Counted from the stretch's first letter, positions 54,524-63,089 are shown. The stretch: 64,000 nt of DNA from Micromonospora narathiwatensis (GCF_900089605.1 NZ_LT594324.1:4278001-4342000), one strand, 5' to 3'. Notes: a model not told the origin generated them from the letters alone. Numbers and translations are program-made.

Positions 54524-54643
54524 TCAGGCGCGGTGGGCGTTCCGGCCGGCCAGGGCCGGACGCCGGACTCGCGGACGGGCGACCAGGAGGAGGCCCCGCG
54601 CGGCCGGCGTGACGGCCACGTCGATCAGGGCATGCGTACACAT
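54524..54643 (-). CDS. Candidate 39-codon leader peptide of the Erm gene
   Basis: The open frame MCTHALIDVAVTP... runs 39 codons on the minus strand and ends 165 nt before the Erm start. Its ATG (54641-54643) has no Shine-Dalgarno sequence but lies 7 nt after a TAGCCT -10 box, the pattern of leaderless genes here. The second half is Arg/Pro/Leu-rich (RGLLLVARPRVRRPALAG), a composition that can stall ribosomes bound by macrolides. Not known from a named family. Confidence 0.45.
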   Translation of the reverse strand: MCTHALIDVAVTPAARGLLLVARPRVRRPALAGRNAHRA

Positions 54644-54650
54644 GCCGGCC

Positions 54651-54656
54651 AGGCTA
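54651..54656 (-). promoter_or_regulatory. -10 box TAGCCT of the Erm leader transcript
   Basis: TAGCCT on the minus strand, 7 nt from the leader ATG. The AT-richer GAAATCG about 35 bp upstream could be part of a WhiB7-type promoter, which commonly drives intrinsic resistance genes, but this is weak. Confidence 0.45.
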
Positions 54657-54698
54657 GCGCCCCGCCCGCCGCCGCACGAGGCGATTTCGGGCCCCGGC

Positions 54699-55598
54699 TC
54701 AGAGTTCGATCGTGCGGCCCTCGGCGCGGGCGGTCTCGGCGGCGTCGAGCACCGCCACCACCTCGCGGCCGAACCGAACGTCGCAGCGGTGGTCCCGGGT
54801 GCCCGCCTCGACCTCCTCCAGCAGTTGGTCGATCGCCGTGCCGAACGCCTGGAGCGCGCTGCCGTCGCCGGGCGGGACGGTCTCGGTGCCGTTCTCGCCG
54901 AAGAAGACGAAGTCGTGGGTGGTCGCCTCGGTCGGCGCGTCCAGGGTGAGCGACAGGGTGCTGGTGGCACCGCCGTCGTGGGTGAGCAGCAGGTGCACCA
55001 GGCCGCTCGGGCCGTCCATCGCGGCCACCCGGGTGACCCGGCCGAGCACCGGCAGGATCAGCGACAGCGCGTGCGGGCCGATGTCCCAGAGCGCGCCCCG
55101 CTCCCGCCGCCACGGCGAGTTCCCGTACGGGTTTCCGGGCTGGAAGATGGAGGCGAACATGGTCGCCCGGGCGTGCTGCCAGCCACCGGCCGCCGCAGTG
55201 GCGGCGAGGAAGCCGGTGACGTTCGGGTGGAAGCGCTGGGTGAAGAAGACGACCGAGGCCACCCCGGACGCCTGCGCGGCGGCGACCACCCGGTCGGCCT
55301 CGGCGAGGCTCAACGCCAGCGGCTTGTCCAGCAGCAGGTGCCGCCCTACGCCGGCGGCCCGGACGGCGATCTCGGCCTGCACGTCCGGCGGCAGCGCGAC
55401 CGCGATCGCGTCGCAGGCGGCGAGCAACTCGTCCACGTCGCCGAAGGCCGGTACGCCGTGCCGGGCGGCCAGCGCGGCGACCTTCTCCGGATCCCGGCCC
55501 CAGACCCCGGCCAGTTCGGCTCGCGGGTGGGCGTCGATGGCCGCGGCGTGCGTCTCCGCCGCCCAGTAGCCGGTGCCGAACAAGCCGAACCGCAGCAC
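54699..55598 (-). CDS. Gfo/Idh/MocA-family oxidoreductase
   Basis: A 299-aa NAD(P)-dependent sugar or inositol dehydrogenase-type enzyme. The Rossmann motif is FGLFGTGYWAAETHAAAI and the catalytic Lys lies in LLLDKPLALSLAEADRVV (EKP-type motif with Asp for Glu). A His in WDIGPHALSLILPVLG is the usual active-site partner. GTG at 55598 (MLRFGLFGTG) has AGGGGGA upstream; the longer frame to 55652 is unlikely. Substrate unknown. Confidence 0.9.
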   Translation of the reverse strand: MLRFGLFGTGYWAAETHAAAIDAHPRAELAGVWGRDPEKVAALAARHGVPAFGDVDELLAACDAIAVALPPDVQAEIAVRAAGVGRHLLLDKPLALSLAEADRVVAAAQASGVASVVFFTQRFHPNVTGFLAATAAAGGWQHARATMFASIFQPGNPYGNSPWRRERGALWDIGPHALSLILPVLGRVTRVAAMDGPSGLVHLLLTHDGGATSTLSLTLDAPTEATTHDFVFFGENGTETVPPGDGSALQAFGTAIDQLLEEVEAGTRDHRCDVRFGREVVAVLDAAETARAEGRTIEL

Positions 55599-55728
55599 GT
55601 GTCCCCCTGCCGTCGTCGTCCGCCACGGCGTACGCCCGTGGTCGTGATCCACGCTAGTCGTCCGGCCCTCGCCGCGCGCCCCTGACGCGGCGGGCGAGCC
55701 GGGCGACAGCGGCTACTACGACGCTTAG

Positions 55729-55734
55729 TAGGCT
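55729..55734 (+). promoter_or_regulatory. -10 box TAGGCT, leaderless
   Basis: TAGGCT lies exactly 6 nt before the GTG at 55741. Confidence 0.5.
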
Positions 55735-55740
55735 GTGCCG

Positions 55741-56166
55741 GTGAACGGGACTGCTTCGCCGGTGGCGTCGATGACCAGCGCCGCGGCGGCCGGCTCGCCG
55801 GTGGACGGGATCCTCGCGACGGCCACGATCGTGCTGTCGCTCGTAATCGCGGTCTGGGCCCTGGTGGCGGCGCTGCGCCACCAGGCGCCGGATCGGCTCC
55901 AGGTCGGCGGGCTGGCCGTGCTGGAGGCGGCGCTGCTCGCGCTCGCGGCGCTGGCCCTGGTGGCGCTCGGCGGCGGCGAGCGGCCGGGCGAGCCGGGCGC
56001 GTTCTTCGGCTACCTGGTGACGCTGGTCTGCCTGCCGCCGCTGGCCTGGGTGCTGGCCCGGATGGAGCCGACCCGGTGGGGCTCGGCCATCGTCTGCGCG
56101 ATCTGTCTGGTCGCCCCGGTCGTGGTGGTCCGCCTCCAGCAGACCTGGGAGGTCGTCGGTGGCTGA
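55741..56166 (+). CDS. Hypothetical four-helix membrane protein
   Basis: A 141-aa hydrophobic protein not assigned to a named family. Membrane segments: GILATATIVLSLVIAVWALVAAL, VGGLAVLEAALLALAALALVALG, FGYLVTLVCLPPLAWVLA and GSAIVCAICLVAPVVVVRL. GTG at 55741 fits the -10 box; GTG at 55735 overlaps the transcript start region. The next gene overlaps it by 8 bp, so the two are translationally coupled and may form a complex. Confidence 0.8.
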   Translation: MNGTASPVASMTSAAAAGSPVDGILATATIVLSLVIAVWALVAALRHQAPDRLQVGGLAVLEAALLALAALALVALGGGERPGEPGAFFGYLVTLVCLPPLAWVLARMEPTRWGSAIVCAICLVAPVVVVRLQQTWEVVGG

Positions 56167-56575
56167 GACGCAGGCGCCGGAGCGCACCACCAACCGGGGG
56201 CCGGGCCGGCTGCTGATCGCCGTCTACATCCTCTTCGCCATCGCCGCGACCTCGCGGGCCGGCCTGCAGATCGCCACCAAGTTCGACCGGGCGCCGGTGG
56301 CGTACCTGCTCTCCGCGGTGGCCGCGCTGATCTACATCGTGGCCGCCGTCGGGCTGGCCCGGGCCGGGCACGCCGGCCGCCGGGTGGCGCTGGCCTGCTG
56401 CACGGTGGAGCTGGTCGGGGTGGTCGCGGTCGGCGTCCTCAGCGTGGCCGACAAGGCGCTCTTCCCGGACGCGACGGTCTGGTCCGGGTTCGGCAGCGGC
56501 TACGGCTACATCCCGCTGGTCCTGCCGATGCTCGGCCTCTACTGGCTCTGGCGCACCCGCCGCGACCCCGCCTGA
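56159..56575 (+). CDS. Hypothetical four-helix membrane protein, coupled to preceding gene
   Basis: A 138-aa membrane protein, family not recognised beyond an actinobacterial conserved type. After a polar N-terminus come four helices (LLIAVYILFAIAATSRAGLQI, VAYLLSAVAALIYIVAAVGLA, VALACCTVELVGVVAVGVLSV, IPLVLPMLGLYWLWRTR). ATG or GTG start at 56159 overlaps the upstream gene. A strong terminator ends the two-gene operon. Confidence 0.8.
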   Translation: MAETQAPERTTNRGPGRLLIAVYILFAIAATSRAGLQIATKFDRAPVAYLLSAVAALIYIVAAVGLARAGHAGRRVALACCTVELVGVVAVGVLSVADKALFPDATVWSGFGSGYGYIPLVLPMLGLYWLWRTRRDPA

Positions 56576-56576
56576 C

Positions 56577-56606
56577 CGTCCCGCCCGGCCGCTGCCGGGC
56601 GGGACG
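56577..56606. terminator. Bidirectional terminator
   Basis: Perfect 13-bp stem CGTCCCGCCCGGC with complement (56577-56589, 56594-56606), 4-nt loop. A second GGCGGGACGGCGACCCGG copy follows at about 56614-56634, making a short direct repeat before the end of the SDR gene. Confidence 0.85.
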
Positions 56607-56635
56607 GCGACCCGGCGGGCGGGACGGCGACCCGG

Positions 56636-57394
56636 TCAGTCCTTGGGGCCGCCGGCGACGTAGATGACCTGTCCGGAGACGAAGGACGCGCCCTCGCTGG
56701 CCAGGAACGAGACGGTGTGCGCGACGTCCTCCGGGCGGCCGGTGCGGCGGACCGGGATCTCGGCGGCGGCGTGCTGCTGGAGCGCCGCGAAGTCCACCTT
56801 CATCCGGGCGGCGGTGGCCGCGGTCATGTCGGTGACGATGAAGCCCGGCGCGACCGCGTTGACGGTCACCCCGAACGGGCCCAGCTCGATGGCCAGGGTC
56901 TTGGTGAAGCCCTGCAGGCCGGCCTTGGCGGCGGCGTAGTTCGCCTGACCCCGGTTGCCCAGCGCCGAGGTGCTGGAGAGGTTGACGATCCGGCCCCACT
57001 TCCGCTCGACCATGTGCTTCTGGGCCGCCTGGCTGAACAGGAAGGAGCCGCGCAGGTGCACGCCCATCACCGTGTCCCAGTCGGCGTCGGTCATCTTGAA
57101 CAGCAGGTTGTCGCGGAGCACGCCGGCGTTGTTGACCAGCACGGTCGGCGCGCCCAGCTCGGCGGCGACCCGCTCGACGGCGGCCTCCACCTGGGCCCGG
57201 TCGGAGACGTCCGCGCCGACCCCGAGCGCCCGGCCGCCGGCGGCGGCGATGGCGTCCACGGTCTCCTTGGTCGCGTCCTCCTCGATGTCGACCACGGCGA
57301 CGGCCATGCCGTCGGCGGCCAGCCGGCGGGCGGTGGCCGCGCCGATGCCGCGCGCGGCTCCGGTCACGATGGCGACGCGGGGCTCCTCCGACAT
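56636..57394 (-). CDS. fabG: 3-oxoacyl-ACP reductase-type short-chain dehydrogenase
   Basis: A 252-aa NAD(P)H-dependent SDR. Cofactor motif VTGAARGIGAATARRLA, the NNAG motif in VLVNNAGVLRDNLLFKM, and the active-site Ser, Tyr and Lys in NLSSTSALGNRGQANYAAAKAGL. The sequence RDNLLFKMTDADWD is characteristic of FabG-like enzymes. It may reduce 3-oxoacyl-ACP or a CoA thioester; several paralogues are usual in this lineage. ATG at 57394 with GGGAGG 6 nt upstream. It stands alone. Confidence 0.88.
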   Translation of the reverse strand: MSEEPRVAIVTGAARGIGAATARRLAADGMAVAVVDIEEDATKETVDAIAAAGGRALGVGADVSDRAQVEAAVERVAAELGAPTVLVNNAGVLRDNLLFKMTDADWDTVMGVHLRGSFLFSQAAQKHMVERKWGRIVNLSSTSALGNRGQANYAAAKAGLQGFTKTLAIELGPFGVTVNAVAPGFIVTDMTAATAARMKVDFAALQQHAAAEIPVRRTGRPEDVAHTVSFLASEGASFVSGQVIYVAGGPKD

Positions 57395-57464
57395 GATTAC
57401 CTCCCGGTAACTTGGGCTCGATCGAAGGAGCTTAACCCAGGCGTACGCCGGGCCGACCCGGTCG

Positions 57465-59117
57465 TCACAGCCCATCGCCGCGGCAGAGCCGGATCCACCG
57501 GTAGCCGTAGCCGCCGAGCTTGAGGCGGTCCAGCTTGCCGACCTCCGGGTAGTTGCGGTCGGTGAACACGTCGATCGGCAGGTCCGCCTCGGGGGCGAGC
57601 ATGCTCAGGTCGACCTCGACGTCCTCGGTGCCGAGGTGGTGCAGGAACACCATGGTCCCGGTCGGCCCGTCGGCCCGGTGCGCGAGCACCCCGGGCGGCA
57701 TCGGCACGTCGATGTGGGAGGTGGTGCCGGTGCCGATCTCCGGGGCCTCCCGAAGCGTACGGATCATCCGCTCGAACCAGCCCAGCAGCGACCTCGGGTC
57801 CCTGCGCTGGGCGGTCACGTTGACCCGCTGGTAGCCGTACTCGCCCTTGTCGACCACCGGGCGGACCAGCTTCTCCGGGTCCGCCGTGGAGAAACCGGCG
57901 TTCTCCTGGTACGACCACTGCATCGGGGTACGGATCGCCTCCCGGCCGGGCAGCGACAGGTCCTCGCCCATGCCGATCTCCTCGCCGTAACGGAGCACCG
58001 GCGTGCCGCGCAGCGAGAACTGGAGCGCGTACGCCAGCTCGATGCGCCGACGGTCGTTGCCGAGCATCGGGGCGAGGCGGCGGCGGATGCCCCGGCCGTA
58101 GAGGCGCATGTCCTCCTCGGGGCCGAACTGCTCGTACACCTGGTTGCGCTGCTCGGCGGTGAGCCGGGACAGGTCGATCTCGTCGTGGTTGCGCAGGAAG
58201 GTCGCCCACTGCCCACCCGCGGGCAGCGCCGGGGTGTCCCGCAACGCCTCGATCACCGGCTCCGGGTCCTGCCGGGCCAGGGCGAGCATCAGCCGCCCGT
58301 TGAGCATGAAGTCGAAGAGCATGTGGATCCGGTTGGCCGAGCCGCCGCTGTCGCCGAAGTATGTCGGGAGCTGGTCGGGCTCGACGTTCGCCTCGGCCAG
58401 CAGGACCGCGTCGCCCCGCCGCCACTGCACGTACTGGCGCAGCTCGGTGAGGAATTCCAGGTCCTTCGGCGAGTCCGGGTTGCCGGGCTCGGTCAGCTCG
58501 ATGATGAACGGTACGGCGTCCATCCGGAACCCGGAGACACCGAGTTGGAGCCAGAAGGACAGGATCTTCTTGATCTCGGCGCGGACCTCCGGGTTGGCGA
58601 TGTCGAGGTCCGGCTGGAAGTTGTAGAAGCGGTGGTAGAACCAGGCCCTGGCGGTCCGGTCGTAGCTCCACGTCTCGCTCTGCTCGCCGGGGAAGACCAT
58701 GCCCTGGTGGCGGTCCGGTGGCTCTTTCGCGGACCAGACGTACCAGTCCCGGTAGGGCGAGTCGGGCGAGGAGCGCGCGGACTGGAACCAGGGGTGCTCG
58801 TCCGAGGTGTGGTTGACCACCAGGTCGATGACCACCTGGATGCCCCGGTTCCGCGCCTGGTGCAGCAGCTCGGCGAAATCGCCGAGGGTGCCCAGGCGTG
58901 GGTCCACGTTGTAGAAGTCGGTGACGTCGTAGCCGCCGTCCCGCCGGGGGGACGGGTGGATCGGATGCAGCCACAGGCAGGTCACGCCGAGCCGGGCCAG
59001 GTAGTCCAGGCGGCCGATGAGCCCCCGGATGTCGCCCACCCCGTCGCCGTTCGAGTCCGCGTACGTGTCGATGTCGAGGCAGTAGACGACCGCCTCCTGA
59101 TACCACCGCTCGCCCAT
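57465..59117 (-). CDS. GH13 enzyme, trehalose synthase-like
   Basis: A 550-aa alpha-glucan or trehalose-acting enzyme of the amylase fold. It opens WYQEAVVYCLDIDTYADSNGDGVGDIRG. Conserved regions are VIDLVVNHTSDEHPWF, GFRMDAVPF with the nucleophile Asp, VLLAEANVEP with the acid Glu, and TFLRNHDEIDLSRL with the third Asp. The NHTSDEHPWF, NPYRDWYVW-type features and length fit trehalose synthase relatives, which interconvert maltose and trehalose; it might instead be a maltosyl-transferring or sucrose-type GH13. No signal peptide, so it is cytoplasmic. No treZ, treY or maltokinase gene is adjacent. Confidence 0.85.
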   Translation of the reverse strand: MGERWYQEAVVYCLDIDTYADSNGDGVGDIRGLIGRLDYLARLGVTCLWLHPIHPSPRRDGGYDVTDFYNVDPRLGTLGDFAELLHQARNRGIQVVIDLVVNHTSDEHPWFQSARSSPDSPYRDWYVWSAKEPPDRHQGMVFPGEQSETWSYDRTARAWFYHRFYNFQPDLDIANPEVRAEIKKILSFWLQLGVSGFRMDAVPFIIELTEPGNPDSPKDLEFLTELRQYVQWRRGDAVLLAEANVEPDQLPTYFGDSGGSANRIHMLFDFMLNGRLMLALARQDPEPVIEALRDTPALPAGGQWATFLRNHDEIDLSRLTAEQRNQVYEQFGPEEDMRLYGRGIRRRLAPMLGNDRRRIELAYALQFSLRGTPVLRYGEEIGMGEDLSLPGREAIRTPMQWSYQENAGFSTADPEKLVRPVVDKGEYGYQRVNVTAQRRDPRSLLGWFERMIRTLREAPEIGTGTTSHIDVPMPPGVLAHRADGPTGTMVFLHHLGTEDVEVDLSMLAPEADLPIDVFTDRNYPEVGKLDRLKLGGYGYRWIRLCRGDGL

Positions 59118-59184
59118 GCCCGGTCTACTTCTCCCCGCCGCGTCGCCGGCAAACCAGGGCCCTCCTCCGGGGTCGCCGGGCGGG

Positions 59185-59190
59185 TACGGT
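59185..59190 (+). promoter_or_regulatory. -10 box TACGGT, leaderless
   Basis: TACGGT lies exactly 6 nt before the ATG at 59197. Confidence 0.5.
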
Positions 59191-59196
59191 GCCGGC

Positions 59197-59796
59197 ATGA
59201 GCCTCGACAGCCACCCCGTCGACTGGTCCGCCGGCACCTGGCTGAACCCGCCGGCACGCACCGAGGAGTCCGGCGACGGCCTGCTGGTCGAGCCGCGCGG
59301 GGGCAGCGACTTCTGGCGGCGGACCAGCTACGGCTTCGTACACGACGACGGGTCGGCGTTGCTCGCGCCGTTCCCCGTGGACAGTGCGGTGGAGGTCAGC
59401 TTCCGCCTCGACTACGGCGCGCAGTTCGACCAGGCCGGGGTGCTGGTCCGGGTGGACGACCGGCGGTGGACCAAGGCGGGGGTGGAGGTCAGCGACGGGC
59501 AGCCGCAGGTCGGCGCGGTGGTCACCGACGAGGTGTCGGACTGGTCGGTCGCCCCGGTGCCCGAGTGGTCGGGGCGGGAGGTGACCGTCCGGGTCAGCCG
59601 GGTCGGGGACGCGCTGACCGTACGGGCCCGGGTGGACGGCGAGCCGTGGCGGCTGGTCCGGCTGGCCCCGCTGGACCCGACGGCCGAGGCGTCGGCCGGG
59701 CCGTACTGCTGCTCGCCCAGCCGGGGCGGCCTGGTGGTCCGGTTCACCGGCTGGCGGCGGGGGCCGGCGGACGCCGCGCTGCACCCGGAGGACTGA
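59197..59796 (+). CDS. DUF1349 domain protein
   Basis: A 199-aa jelly-roll (concanavalin A-like) protein of the DUF1349 family. It has FWRRTSYGFVHDDG, AQFDQAGVLVRVDDRRWTKAGVE and LTVRARVDGEPWRLVRLA, the order expected of this family. No signal peptide is present. Family members are thought to bind carbohydrates, but the ligand is unknown. It is divergent from the GH13 gene with an 80-bp gap and converges on the chitinase at a terminator. Confidence 0.85.
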   Translation: MSLDSHPVDWSAGTWLNPPARTEESGDGLLVEPRGGSDFWRRTSYGFVHDDGSALLAPFPVDSAVEVSFRLDYGAQFDQAGVLVRVDDRRWTKAGVEVSDGQPQVGAVVTDEVSDWSVAPVPEWSGREVTVRVSRVGDALTVRARVDGEPWRLVRLAPLDPTAEASAGPYCCSPSRGGLVVRFTGWRRGPADAALHPED

Positions 59797-59838
59797 CGCG
59801 CCGCGAGGTGGTGCGGATCCACCGGCGCCGTACGCGGC

Positions 59839-59867
59839 GCGACCGGCGGTCGGTGACCGCCGGTCGC
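59839..59867. terminator. Bidirectional terminator
   Basis: Perfect 13-bp stem GCGACCGGCGGTC with complement (59839-59851, 59855-59867), 3-nt loop, between the DUF1349 gene and the chitinase gene. Confidence 0.85.
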
Positions 59868-59882
59868 TGACCGCGACGCCGC

Positions 59883-61445
59883 TCAGTACTTCGCGGTGAT
59901 CGAGGTGAACTCCCAGGTGTTCTGGGCGATGCCGGAGCAGTTGGAGACGACGCCGCCACCCGGGCAGGCCCGGTCCCGGTTGACCGACCAGAAGGTGAAC
60001 CGGGCCAGCCCTCGGGCCTTGGCCCAGTCCCGGATCTGGGTCCAGGTGGCCGGGGAGGTCAGCTCCTGCTGGTCGGAGAGGCCGTTCATGCCGGAGATGC
60101 CCATGTGGGCGTACGCGGTGGCGTCGGACCAGCCGAACGCGGTCTTCAGCGCGTTCTTCAGCCCCTCGGCCGCGTTGACCGTGTTCTGGTACATGTTCGC
60201 GCCGCCACCGAAGTCGAACGGCATGATGGTGAAGACGTCGATGTTGGCACCGAGCGCGGCGGCCTGGTTGATCAGCCGGGTGCCCCACCAGGACGGGCCG
60301 GTGGTCGACGTGCCGATGGTGACGATCGTTTTGATCCCCGGGTTGTTCTGCTTGACGATCTTCAGGGCGCCGAGGATCCGGTCCTGCACCGCCTCGTTCT
60401 CGAACTCGTCGGTGTTCTCGATGTCGATGTCGATGGCCTTCAGGCCGTACGCGTTGATGACCTGCTGGTACGCCCCGGCGAGGGCGCTCGCCGAGGAGCA
60501 GTTCGGGCCGAGCTTGTTGCCGCTCCAGCCGCCGAAGGACGGGATCACGTCACCGCCGGCCGCCCGGATCGCGGCGATGGTGTTGGCGTGCGCGCCGCCG
60601 GTGAGCGGGCCGCTGCCGTCCCAGGCCGGCGTGCAGCCGCCGCCGGAGAGCACGAACGCGATGGTGAACCACTTGACCCCGGTCGCGCTCATCACGGTGG
60701 ACGGCGCGGGCGGGTCGCCCCAGCCCGGGTAGAGGTAGGGCGCGGCGGCCATCGCGCCGGTGCCACCGCCGGTGCAGCCGGTGGTGGTGGCCGACACGGC
60801 CGCCGACTTCGCCGACTCCCCGCTGGCGTTGTACGCGGTCACCGTGTAGCCGTACGTCGAGCAGGCGGCGAGGCCGGAGACGGTGGCCGAGGTGCCGGTG
60901 ACGGTGGCCTTCACGGTGTTGCCGTCGTACACCCGGTAGCCGGTGACCGTGCCGGACACGGCGTTCCAGGCCAGCGAGACCGACGTGTTCGTGGTGCCGG
61001 TGACCCGCAGGCCGCCCGGGGTGGCCGGCGCCCCCGGGTTGCCGCCGCCACCGCCGCACGGACCGCCGTTGACGGTGCAGTTGGTCGGGTCGCCGTTGCC
61101 GTTGACGTTGAAGCCGAAGGTGGTGCTGGCGCCCGGGGCGAGGGTGCCGTTCCAGGACTGGTTGACGGCGGTGACGTGCTGGCCGGAGGCGGTCAGCAGG
61201 GCGTCCCAGTACACGCCGAGGCTACTGCCGGCGGGCAGGTCGAACTGGACGTTCCACGAGGTGATGGTCGATGAGCTGTCGTTCTTGACGGTGAACTTCG
61301 CCTCGTACCCTGTACCCCAACTGGATACGCGGGTGAAGGCGGCGGTGGCGGCGGAGGCGGGCGGCGCGGCCACGACGGTGGCCGCGACCAGGGCGGTGGC
61401 GAGCGCGGCGGCGAACGTCGCCACGCGGGTAGTGCGGAGTCTCAC
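59883..61445 (-). CDS. Secreted GH18 chitinase with CBM2 and fibronectin III domains
   Basis: A 520-aa secreted enzyme that breaks down chitin. Signal peptide (RTTRVATFAAALATALVAATVVAAPPASA), then a CBM2 cellulose/chitin-binding domain (about 30-135, FTRVSSWGTGYEAKFTVKN to a Cys pair), a FN3 domain (about 145-230, PGGLRVTGTTNTSVSLAWN) and the GH18 catalytic domain. The catalytic motif LKAIDIDIENTDE keeps the DxE pair (DIDIE) in place of the usual DGxDxDWE; IPSFGGWSGN is the SxGG motif. GTG at 61445 is chosen because GGAGG lies 5 nt upstream. Regulation may use an AT-rich island at 61515-61560. Confidence 0.92.
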   Translation of the reverse strand: MRLRTTRVATFAAALATALVAATVVAAPPASAATAAFTRVSSWGTGYEAKFTVKNDSSSTITSWNVQFDLPAGSSLGVYWDALLTASGQHVTAVNQSWNGTLAPGASTTFGFNVNGNGDPTNCTVNGGPCGGGGGNPGAPATPGGLRVTGTTNTSVSLAWNAVSGTVTGYRVYDGNTVKATVTGTSATVSGLAACSTYGYTVTAYNASGESAKSAAVSATTTGCTGGGTGAMAAAPYLYPGWGDPPAPSTVMSATGVKWFTIAFVLSGGGCTPAWDGSGPLTGGAHANTIAAIRAAGGDVIPSFGGWSGNKLGPNCSSASALAGAYQQVINAYGLKAIDIDIENTDEFENEAVQDRILGALKIVKQNNPGIKTIVTIGTSTTGPSWWGTRLINQAAALGANIDVFTIMPFDFGGGANMYQNTVNAAEGLKNALKTAFGWSDATAYAHMGISGMNGLSDQQELTSPATWTQIRDWAKARGLARFTFWSVNRDRACPGGGVVSNCSGIAQNTWEFTSITAKY

Positions 61446-61524
61446 GGCGTCCTCCAGGGACCGGTGTGGTGGGAGGTGCCGGCCTGGCCGGGCCGACATG
61501 GCGAGGCATTCATGACTGTCGACG

Positions 61525-61560
61525 TCAGCGCCTATTATTAAGACTGTTAACTGTTTCTGT
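61525..61560. promoter_or_regulatory. AT-rich promoter region with heptamer repeats upstream of the chitinase
   Basis: ACTGTTA-ACTGTTT-CTGTCCA, three direct heptamers, adjoins CCTATTATTAAG. The island is far more AT-rich than its surroundings and lies 80-115 bp upstream of the chitinase start. Direct-repeat operators are known for chitinase genes in Streptomyces, but the sequence differs. Confidence 0.45.
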
Positions 61561-61581
61561 CCAGAGGGGTCCGGGCGTGAA

Positions 61582-61611
61582 GCGGGGCCCGTCCCGGAGG
61601 ACGGGCCCCGC
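61582..61611 (-). terminator. Terminator after the GH16 gene
   Basis: Perfect 13-bp stem GCGGGGCCCGTCC with complement (61582-61594, 61599-61611), loop CGGA, 8 bp after the GH16 stop. Confidence 0.85.
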
Positions 61612-61619
61612 GCTCCCGG

Positions 61620-63047
61620 TCAGCGCCGGAAGGTGAACCAGTTGACGTTGACGAAGTCGGCGGGCTGGCCACTGGAGAAGGTCAGGTAGACGGTGTGCCG
61701 GCCGGTCACCGAGGCGACGTTGCCCGGCACCGAGCGCCAGCTCTGCCAGCCGCCGGTGTTGGCGATCGCGAAGCTGCCGATCGGCGAGTTGCTCAGGCTG
61801 TCCACCCGGACCTCGACCAGCCCGCTCACCCCGGCCGCCGCGCCGGAGGCGACCCGGGCCAGGAAGTCCCGCGGCGGGCTGCTGCCGAAGTCCACGTTGT
61901 CGTAGCGGACCCAGTCACCGTTGCTCAGCGAGCCGATGTCCTGACCGCCCTCGGAGCACGCCTCCACCTGCACCCCGTTCTGGGCGTTGAACGCCTCGGC
62001 CTGGATCGTCGAGTACGCGTCCACCACGCCTCCCGGCGGCGGGGTGGTCGGCGGCGCGGTGGTCGGCGGCGGGGTGCCGCCACCCCGGGTGTAGACGGCC
62101 ACGTAGTCGACCAGCATCGGACGGCCGGAGACGGTGGCCGAGGTCGGCGTGGTGGTGCCGGCCACGCCGTTCGGGAAGCCGCCGCCCATCGCCACGTTGA
62201 GCAGCATGAAGTAGCCGCCGTGGTTGGTCATCTGCCCCCAGTACGAGCCGACCTGGCTCTGGCTGACGGTGTGGAAGAGTTGGCCGTCGACGTACCAGCG
62301 GAGCTGCTGGGGGCTGACCGAGGCGTCCCACTCGAAGCGGTACGTGTGGAACGCCGCCTGGCAGGTGCTGCCCGGGCAGGCCCGGGAGTTGCCGATGCCG
62401 TTGAACTCGTTGCACGGCCCACCAGGGGCGACGCCGCAGTGCAGCACCCCCCAGACCGAGTTGATCCCGTTGACGTTCTCCATCACGTCGAACTCGCCGA
62501 CGCCCGGCCAGTTCTGGTAGTTGCCCCGGTACGGCGAGCCGAGGGCCCAGAACGCCGGCCAGTAGCCGGCCGCCTCCGCGCCGGTGACGTTCGGCATCTG
62601 GATCCGCCCCTCCAGGGCGAGGACTCCCCCGGCCGGCGGCTTGAAGTCGGTCCGTACGGTCTCGATCCGGGCCGAGGTCCACCGGCCGGAGCCGTCCCGC
62701 AGCGGGGTGATCCGCAGGTTGCCGGTGCCGTCCTGGCTGAGGTTGGCGGTGTTCGAGGTGTACGTCTGGATCTCGCCGGTGCCCCAGTTGGCCGGGCCGC
62801 CCGGGTAGCTCGTGCCGGTGTCGATGATCCAGTTGGCGGACGAGGGCAGGGTGCCGGCGGCGCCGGTGAAGTCGTCGCTCCACACCAGACTCCAACCGGA
62901 CGGCGGGGGCGGGACGGCGGCGTGGGCGGTCATCGTGACGGTGGCCAGCGCGGTGGTGGTGGCGACCACGGCGGCCGCCAGGGAGAGCCGCCGGCGCGAC
63001 CGGCGCACGGCGGACGGGGCGGCGGACGCCGCCGGGACAGGATTCAT
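61620..63047 (-). CDS. Secreted GH16 beta-glucanase with CBM6
   Basis: A 475-aa secreted enzyme that cleaves beta-1,3(4)-glucans, probably fungal or plant laminarin-like. Signal peptide with a Tat-like RRSRRRLSLAAAVVATTTAL, catalytic domain about 45-300 with the active-site motif VGEFDVMENVNG (ExDxxE), then a Pro/Thr linker and a C-terminal CBM6-type domain (YSTIQAEAFNAQNGVQVEAC to VNVNWFTFRR). ATG at 63047 fits the signal peptide. A palindrome 29-42 bp upstream is a likely repressor site. Confidence 0.93.
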   Translation of the reverse strand: MNPVPAASAAPSAVRRSRRRLSLAAAVVATTTALATVTMTAHAAVPPPPSGWSLVWSDDFTGAAGTLPSSANWIIDTGTSYPGGPANWGTGEIQTYTSNTANLSQDGTGNLRITPLRDGSGRWTSARIETVRTDFKPPAGGVLALEGRIQMPNVTGAEAAGYWPAFWALGSPYRGNYQNWPGVGEFDVMENVNGINSVWGVLHCGVAPGGPCNEFNGIGNSRACPGSTCQAAFHTYRFEWDASVSPQQLRWYVDGQLFHTVSQSQVGSYWGQMTNHGGYFMLLNVAMGGGFPNGVAGTTTPTSATVSGRPMLVDYVAVYTRGGGTPPPTTAPPTTPPPGGVVDAYSTIQAEAFNAQNGVQVEACSEGGQDIGSLSNGDWVRYDNVDFGSSPPRDFLARVASGAAAGVSGLVEVRVDSLSNSPIGSFAIANTGGWQSWRSVPGNVASVTGRHTVYLTFSSGQPADFVNVNWFTFRR

Positions 63048-63075
63048 CGGAATGCCTCTCTGCGGGGACGGGGCG

Positions 63076-63089
63076 AGAGAGCGCTCTCT
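63076..63089. promoter_or_regulatory. LacI/CebR-like operator AGAGAGCGCTCTCT
   Basis: Perfect 14-bp palindrome upstream of the GH16 gene. It resembles the TGGGAGCGCTCCCA box bound by the CebR repressor of cellulose and oligosaccharide genes in actinobacteria, sharing the GAGCGCTC core. Sugar-controlled expression is expected. Confidence 0.7.

Noticed and set aside
54360..54700. WhiB7 promoter as a firm call
   Set aside because: Only a weak AT-rich GAAATCG is seen and the -35 element is poor.
57465..59117. Naming the GH13 gene treS
   Set aside because: Motifs match the wider trehalose synthase/maltase-like group, but neighbours give no support, so the specific activity is left open.
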